Positions 61,041 through 64,000 of a stretch of 64,000 bases of DNA are shown in pieces (positions within the stretch are counted from its first letter, which is position 1; every line of letters begins with the position of its first letter). The DNA is from Hirschia sp964352025 (GTDB taxonomy: Bacteria > Pseudomonadota > Alphaproteobacteria > Caulobacterales > Hyphomonadaceae), in NCBI GenBank assembly GCA_964352025.1, contig CAYGPZ010000013.1, positions 1-64,000 of the forward strand, in the 5' to 3' direction. The notes beneath the pieces were generated by a model. It did no database searches. It was not told the DNA's origin and was given only the letters and a program-made list of their open reading frames with translations. The translations under genes and the position numbers were made by a program.

Positions 61041-61415
61041 ATGACAAAATTATACACAGAAGACCATGAGTGGGTAACTGTTGAAGGTGACATCGCGACA
61101 ATCGGTGTATCTGCATTTGCGGCCAAGCAATTGGGTGATGATATTGTCGCTGCTGAAGACTTGCTTGAAGTCGATGATGATGTCTCCAAAGGTGATATTC
61201 TCTTCGTATTTGAGAAAGCGAAAGCTGCCGTAGAGGTCTATTCTCCGGTCTCTGGTGAAATCACTGAATTGAATGATTTTCTAGAAGGTGATTCAGAAGA
61301 GTTTCATGCAAAGCTGACGGCTGTTGAGTGGCTTTATAAAGTCAAAATGTCTGATGCCTCTGAGCTTGAAACCATGATGGATGAAACAGCCTACAAATCC
61401 TTCTGCGGAGCTTAA
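61041..61415 (+). CDS. gcvH: Glycine cleavage system H protein
   Basis: The H protein carries the lipoyl arm between the P and T proteins. The 124-residue protein has TEDHEWVTVEGDIATIG at the start and the lipoyl lysine K61 in FEKAKAAVEVYSPVSG. The length is normal. It begins 11 bp after gcvT and ends 6 bp before gcvPA. Confidence 0.96.
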   Translation: MTKLYTEDHEWVTVEGDIATIGVSAFAAKQLGDDIVAAEDLLEVDDDVSKGDILFVFEKAKAAVEVYSPVSGEITELNDFLEGDSEEFHAKLTAVEWLYKVKMSDASELETMMDETAYKSFCGA

Positions 61416-61421
61416 TAGACG

Positions 61422-62768
61422 ATGCGTTACCTCCCACTTACGTCCGAAGATCGGACGCAAATGCTAGAAACAATCGGCGCTAAAAGCGTTGATGATTTTT
61501 ATCAAGATGTACCTGAAGCTGCGCGTTTGACTGGCCCTATTGAAGGCCTGCCAATGCATCAGGGTGAGCTAGCTGTTGAGCGTCATATGAGTGCGCTTGC
61601 GGCTAAGAACCGTACGGCTTCTGAAGGTCCATTCTTTGTGGGATGTGGCGCATATAAACACCATGTACCTGCTTCTGTGGATCACATCATCCAACGTTCA
61701 GAGTTTTTGACGACGTATACGCCCTACCAGCCAGAGATTGCGCAAGGCACTTTGCAGACCGTATTTGAGTTTCAAACTCAGGTCGCCATGCTGACCGGCA
61801 TGGAAGTGGCAAACGCGTCCATGTATGATGGGTCGACTGCTGTTTCTGAAGCAGCTTTGATGGCATGCCGCGCGACACGTCGTAAGAAGGTTGTGGTATC
61901 AGGTGGAACGCATCCACAATATGCTGAAACAATTCGCACCGCTTGTGAAACGCAAGGCATCGAAGTCATTATTCTGCCGCCTGCTTTTGACGATGAAAAA
62001 GCGCTGATCGAATACGCTCAAGATGATACAGCCTGTTTGATTGCTCAGTCTCCAAATGTGTTTGGAACAGTGACAGACCTGACACCGATTGCAGAGGCTG
62101 CACATTCTAAAAAAGCACTTTTAGTCTCGGTGTTTACGGAAGTTGTTTCTTTAGGAGCGATTACACCTCCCGGTGAAATGGGCGCGGATATTGTTGTGGG
62201 TGAAGGCCAATCTATTGGTAATCCACTCGGTTTTGGTGGGCCATATGTGGGCCTTCTGGCATGTCGTAAAAAGCTTGTTCGTCAAATGCCTGGTCGCGTG
62301 TGTGGTCAAACAGTTGATGCTGATGGAAAGCGCGGTTTTGTGCTGACCTTATCCACGCGCGAGCAACATATTCGCCGCGATAAAGCGACCTCAAACATTT
62401 GTACAAATGCTGGCCTATGTGCCTTGGCATTCACAGCGCACATGACACTGCTGGGCGACAAGGGTCTCAGCCGGCTGGCAACGCTGAACCACGAGGCAGC
62501 CTGCGACCTAGCAGACGCTTTAGAAGCGATAGACGGTGTAACCCTAAAAACAGACCGTTTTTTCAATGAGTTTGCCTATGAAACACCATTGGACGCGGGC
62601 ACTTTGTTAGCTGCACTCGATGAAAAAGGCGTGATAGGTGGCGTTCGTGCATCGCGTCTATTGCCGGCCAAAGGCATGGAAAATGTCGTGATCGTTGCCG
62701 CTACAGAATGCAATACAGCAGCCGATATAGCCGCCTATGCGCAAGCGCTGAACGAGGTGTTGTCATGA
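61422..62768 (+). CDS. gcvPA: Glycine dehydrogenase subunit 1 (P protein N-terminal half)
   Basis: This is one half of the two-subunit glycine decarboxylase. The 448-residue protein has MRYLPLTSEDRTQMLETIG, GPFFVGCGAYKHHVP and ASMYDGSTAVSEAALM, all typical of GcvPA. The PLP lysine is in the other subunit, as expected. Its stop overlaps the start of the cupin gene by 4 bp (ATGA). Confidence 0.96.
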   Translation: MRYLPLTSEDRTQMLETIGAKSVDDFYQDVPEAARLTGPIEGLPMHQGELAVERHMSALAAKNRTASEGPFFVGCGAYKHHVPASVDHIIQRSEFLTTYTPYQPEIAQGTLQTVFEFQTQVAMLTGMEVANASMYDGSTAVSEAALMACRATRRKKVVVSGGTHPQYAETIRTACETQGIEVIILPPAFDDEKALIEYAQDDTACLIAQSPNVFGTVTDLTPIAEAAHSKKALLVSVFTEVVSLGAITPPGEMGADIVVGEGQSIGNPLGFGGPYVGLLACRKKLVRQMPGRVCGQTVDADGKRGFVLTLSTREQHIRRDKATSNICTNAGLCALAFTAHMTLLGDKGLSRLATLNHEAACDLADALEAIDGVTLKTDRFFNEFAYETPLDAGTLLAALDEKGVIGGVRASRLLPAKGMENVVIVAATECNTAADIAAYAQALNEVLS

Positions 62769-63100
62769 CAGATTTCAATGAGGGGGCATGGAGTTTGGCA
62801 GATTTGTTAGAAAGCAATGCTGCTAATGAATCTCCGTTTGAAATAATTTTTGACACGCCGTCTATGTCAGCCGAGTTGTTTGAACTTCCTGCAGGAGGAA
62901 TAGATGCTCAGCAGCCACATGAATGGGACGAACTTTATTATATAATCGAAGGCAAGTCGTCATTTGTTGCAGATGGTGTGAAAAGGCAAATATCGAAGGG
63001 TGATACTATCTTCGTGAAGAAGCATATCGAACATCGTTTTTTTGACGTCGAAGAATCACTAAAAATACTGGTCGTATTTGCCAAGGAGAACACGTTATGA
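62765..63100 (+). CDS. Cupin domain protein inside the gcv operon
   Basis: The 111-residue protein has one cupin fold: PHEWDELYYIIEG supplies H52 and E56, and KGDTIFVKKHIEHRF supplies H90 (H87 nearby), a plausible metal site. It could be a small metalloenzyme or a ligand-binding protein. It starts in the last bases of gcvPA (ATGA) and ends in the first bases of gcvPB (ATGA), so it is translated in step with both. I know of no established cupin component of the glycine cleavage system. There is no signal peptide. Confidence 0.86.
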   Translation: MTDFNEGAWSLADLLESNAANESPFEIIFDTPSMSAELFELPAGGIDAQQPHEWDELYYIIEGKSSFVADGVKRQISKGDTIFVKKHIEHRFFDVEESLKILVVFAKENTL

Positions 63101-64000
63101 CGCTATCAGTCTCTGGCTCTAAGGGCTTGCTTCAAAAAGAAGAGCTAATTTTCGACATTGGCACGACACAAACAACAGGTGTGGATTTGCCAACACCTAA
63201 AGGACGTAAAGATCGTTTGGGTGGTTTGAACCGCAAGAACGGGACTGGCCTTCCGGGTTTGTCTGAACCTGAAGCCGTTCGCCACTATGTGCGTTTGTCG
63301 CAAAAGAACTATGCCATTGATCTTGGGCTTTTCCCGCTTGGGTCATGCACGATGAAGCATAATCCGCGGCTCAATGAAAAAGTTGCGCGTATGCCGGGCT
63401 TTTCAGATATTCACCCGCTTCAGCCACAGCACACTGTGCAAGGCGCAATGGAAGTGATTGAGCAGCTTGAAGATTGGCTTAAAAAGCTAACCGGAATGCC
63501 TGCTGTTGCGATGAGCCCGAAAGCGGGTGCACATGGTGAGTGGTGCGGTATGGCAGCAATTCGCGCCGCGCTGATTGATCGTGGCGAAGTCGAAACACGT
63601 ACCCGTGTGTTGGTACCTGAATCTGCGCACGGCACAAATCCAGCAACAGCTGTGCAATGTGGTTTTAAGGTGCAGGAAATTGCAGCATCGCATGATGGCC
63701 GTGTGGACCTGAATGACCTGAAAGCCAAGCTTGAAGGTGATACATCCGATGTGGCCGGCATTATGCTGACCAATCCAAATACATGTGGTTTGTTTGAGCG
63801 TGATATCAAAGAGATAGCCGACTTGATCCATGAGGCAGGTGGATATTTTTATTGTGACGGCGCGAATTTTAACGCGATTGTTGGCCGTGTGCGTCCGCGG
63901 GATCTTGGTGTGGATGCAATGCACATCAATCTGCATAAGACGTTCTCTACACCACACGGTGGTGGTGGGCCGGGGGCTGGTCCAACCGTTCTTTCTGATC
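63097..64000 (+). CDS. gcvPB: Glycine dehydrogenase subunit 2 (P protein C-terminal half), cut by the window edge
   Basis: The catalytic half of glycine decarboxylase. The first 301 codons are present; the rest lies past the right edge. LGLFPLGSCTMKHNPR and the PLP lysine K281 in HINLHKTFSTPHGGGGPG are intact. The ATG overlaps the cupin stop by 4 bp. With gcvT, gcvH and gcvPA it makes a near-complete glycine cleavage system; the L protein (dihydrolipoyl dehydrogenase) is not in the window. Confidence 0.95.
   Translation, partial: MTLSVSGSKGLLQKEELIFDIGTTQTTGVDLPTPKGRKDRLGGLNRKNGTGLPGLSEPEAVRHYVRLSQKNYAIDLGLFPLGSCTMKHNPRLNEKVARMPGFSDIHPLQPQHTVQGAMEVIEQLEDWLKKLTGMPAVAMSPKAGAHGEWCGMAAIRAALIDRGEVETRTRVLVPESAHGTNPATAVQCGFKVQEIAASHDGRVDLNDLKAKLEGDTSDVAGIMLTNPNTCGLFERDIKEIADLIHEAGGYFYCDGANFNAIVGRVRPRDLGVDAMHINLHKTFSTPHGGGGPGAGPTVLSD

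Noticed and set aside
1..64000. CRISPR arrays, prophage, insertion sequences, integrons, tRNA or rRNA genes
   Set aside because: I saw no regularly spaced repeats, transposase or integrase motifs, terminal inverted repeats with target duplications, or tRNA/rRNA-like sequence. The gene content is housekeeping with short spacers.

Overview
The window reads as an ordinary chromosomal stretch of an alphaproteobacterium, apparently marine and of moderate GC. Pointers are the alphaproteobacterial gene order tldD / coxB-coxA-ctaB-coxF-ctaG-coxC-DUF983-SURF1-thrC-M16 peptidase, the small DUF2093 and DUF4170 domains, a plant-type glutamate-cysteine ligase, a fructosamine-kinase-like (ThrB type II) homoserine kinase, and the DUF374-WaaA-LpxK-LpxL lipid A cluster. 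A relative of the Hyphomonadaceae/Maricaulales is my best guess from gene order and base composition; it is an inference, since there is no rRNA gene here. I found no rRNA, tRNA, CRISPR array, prophage or insertion sequence. One 100-N assembly gap lies inside rnhA.

Layout. 0-13 kb holds housekeeping genes and small envelope proteins: RNase HII, a BON-LysM protein, RsmD, TadA, a TauE/SafE-type permease, a lipoprotein delta-class carbonic anhydrase, an outer-membrane-like protein, RluB, PurD, XseA, DUF2093 and an M23 peptidase lipoprotein. 13-17 kb (minus strand) is a DUF374 acyltransferase-waaA-lpxK-lpxL operon for Kdo2-lipid A. Facing away from it, 17-23 kb (plus strand) has a Cys-based phosphatase, a small membrane protein, an NTF2-like protein, PmbA/TldE, a nucleotidase fused to DUF4170, and an MsbA-like ABC exporter. 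In many alphaproteobacteria these lipid A and nucleotidase/exporter genes form one run; here they are split into two divergent arms. 23-33 kb holds redox repair (DsbA-like, exported MsrB), UbiA, RsmE, glutathione synthesis, a retropepsin-like protein and a POT peptide transporter. 33-44 kb is TldD divergent from the aa3 cytochrome oxidase operon, which continues into threonine synthase and a mitochondrial-processing-peptidase-like M16 protease. 44-48 kb has an EAL phosphodiesterase, YqgE, a peroxiredoxin, and the SPFH/NfeD pair. 48-52.7 kb is the most accessory-looking part: a LysR regulator divergent from a methyltransferase, and an HxlR regulator divergent from a GST/NTF2-like/tautomerase operon that resembles an electrophile-stress module. 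52.7-57.7 kb holds rnhA (with the gap), thrB, DUF3147, a second TSUP permease, ispH and a lipoprotein. 57.7-64 kb holds argS and then a glycine-riboswitch-controlled glycine cleavage operon gcvT-gcvH-gcvPA-cupin-gcvPB, running off the right edge.

The most interesting observations are: a cupin gene translationally coupled on both sides inside the gcv operon; the nucleotidase-DUF4170 fusion; a secreted delta-class carbonic anhydrase; the repeated operator-like sequences in the HxlR divergon; the argS leader with a perfect hairpin and a two-codon minicistron; a 494-bp tldD/coxB intergenic region carrying an 18-bp perfect palindrome and several dyads; a junction-like fold between thrB and rnhA; and a 35-bp duplicated contig end flanking the N gap whose removal restores a canonical RNase HI. 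I see no convincing wholly new multi-gene system.
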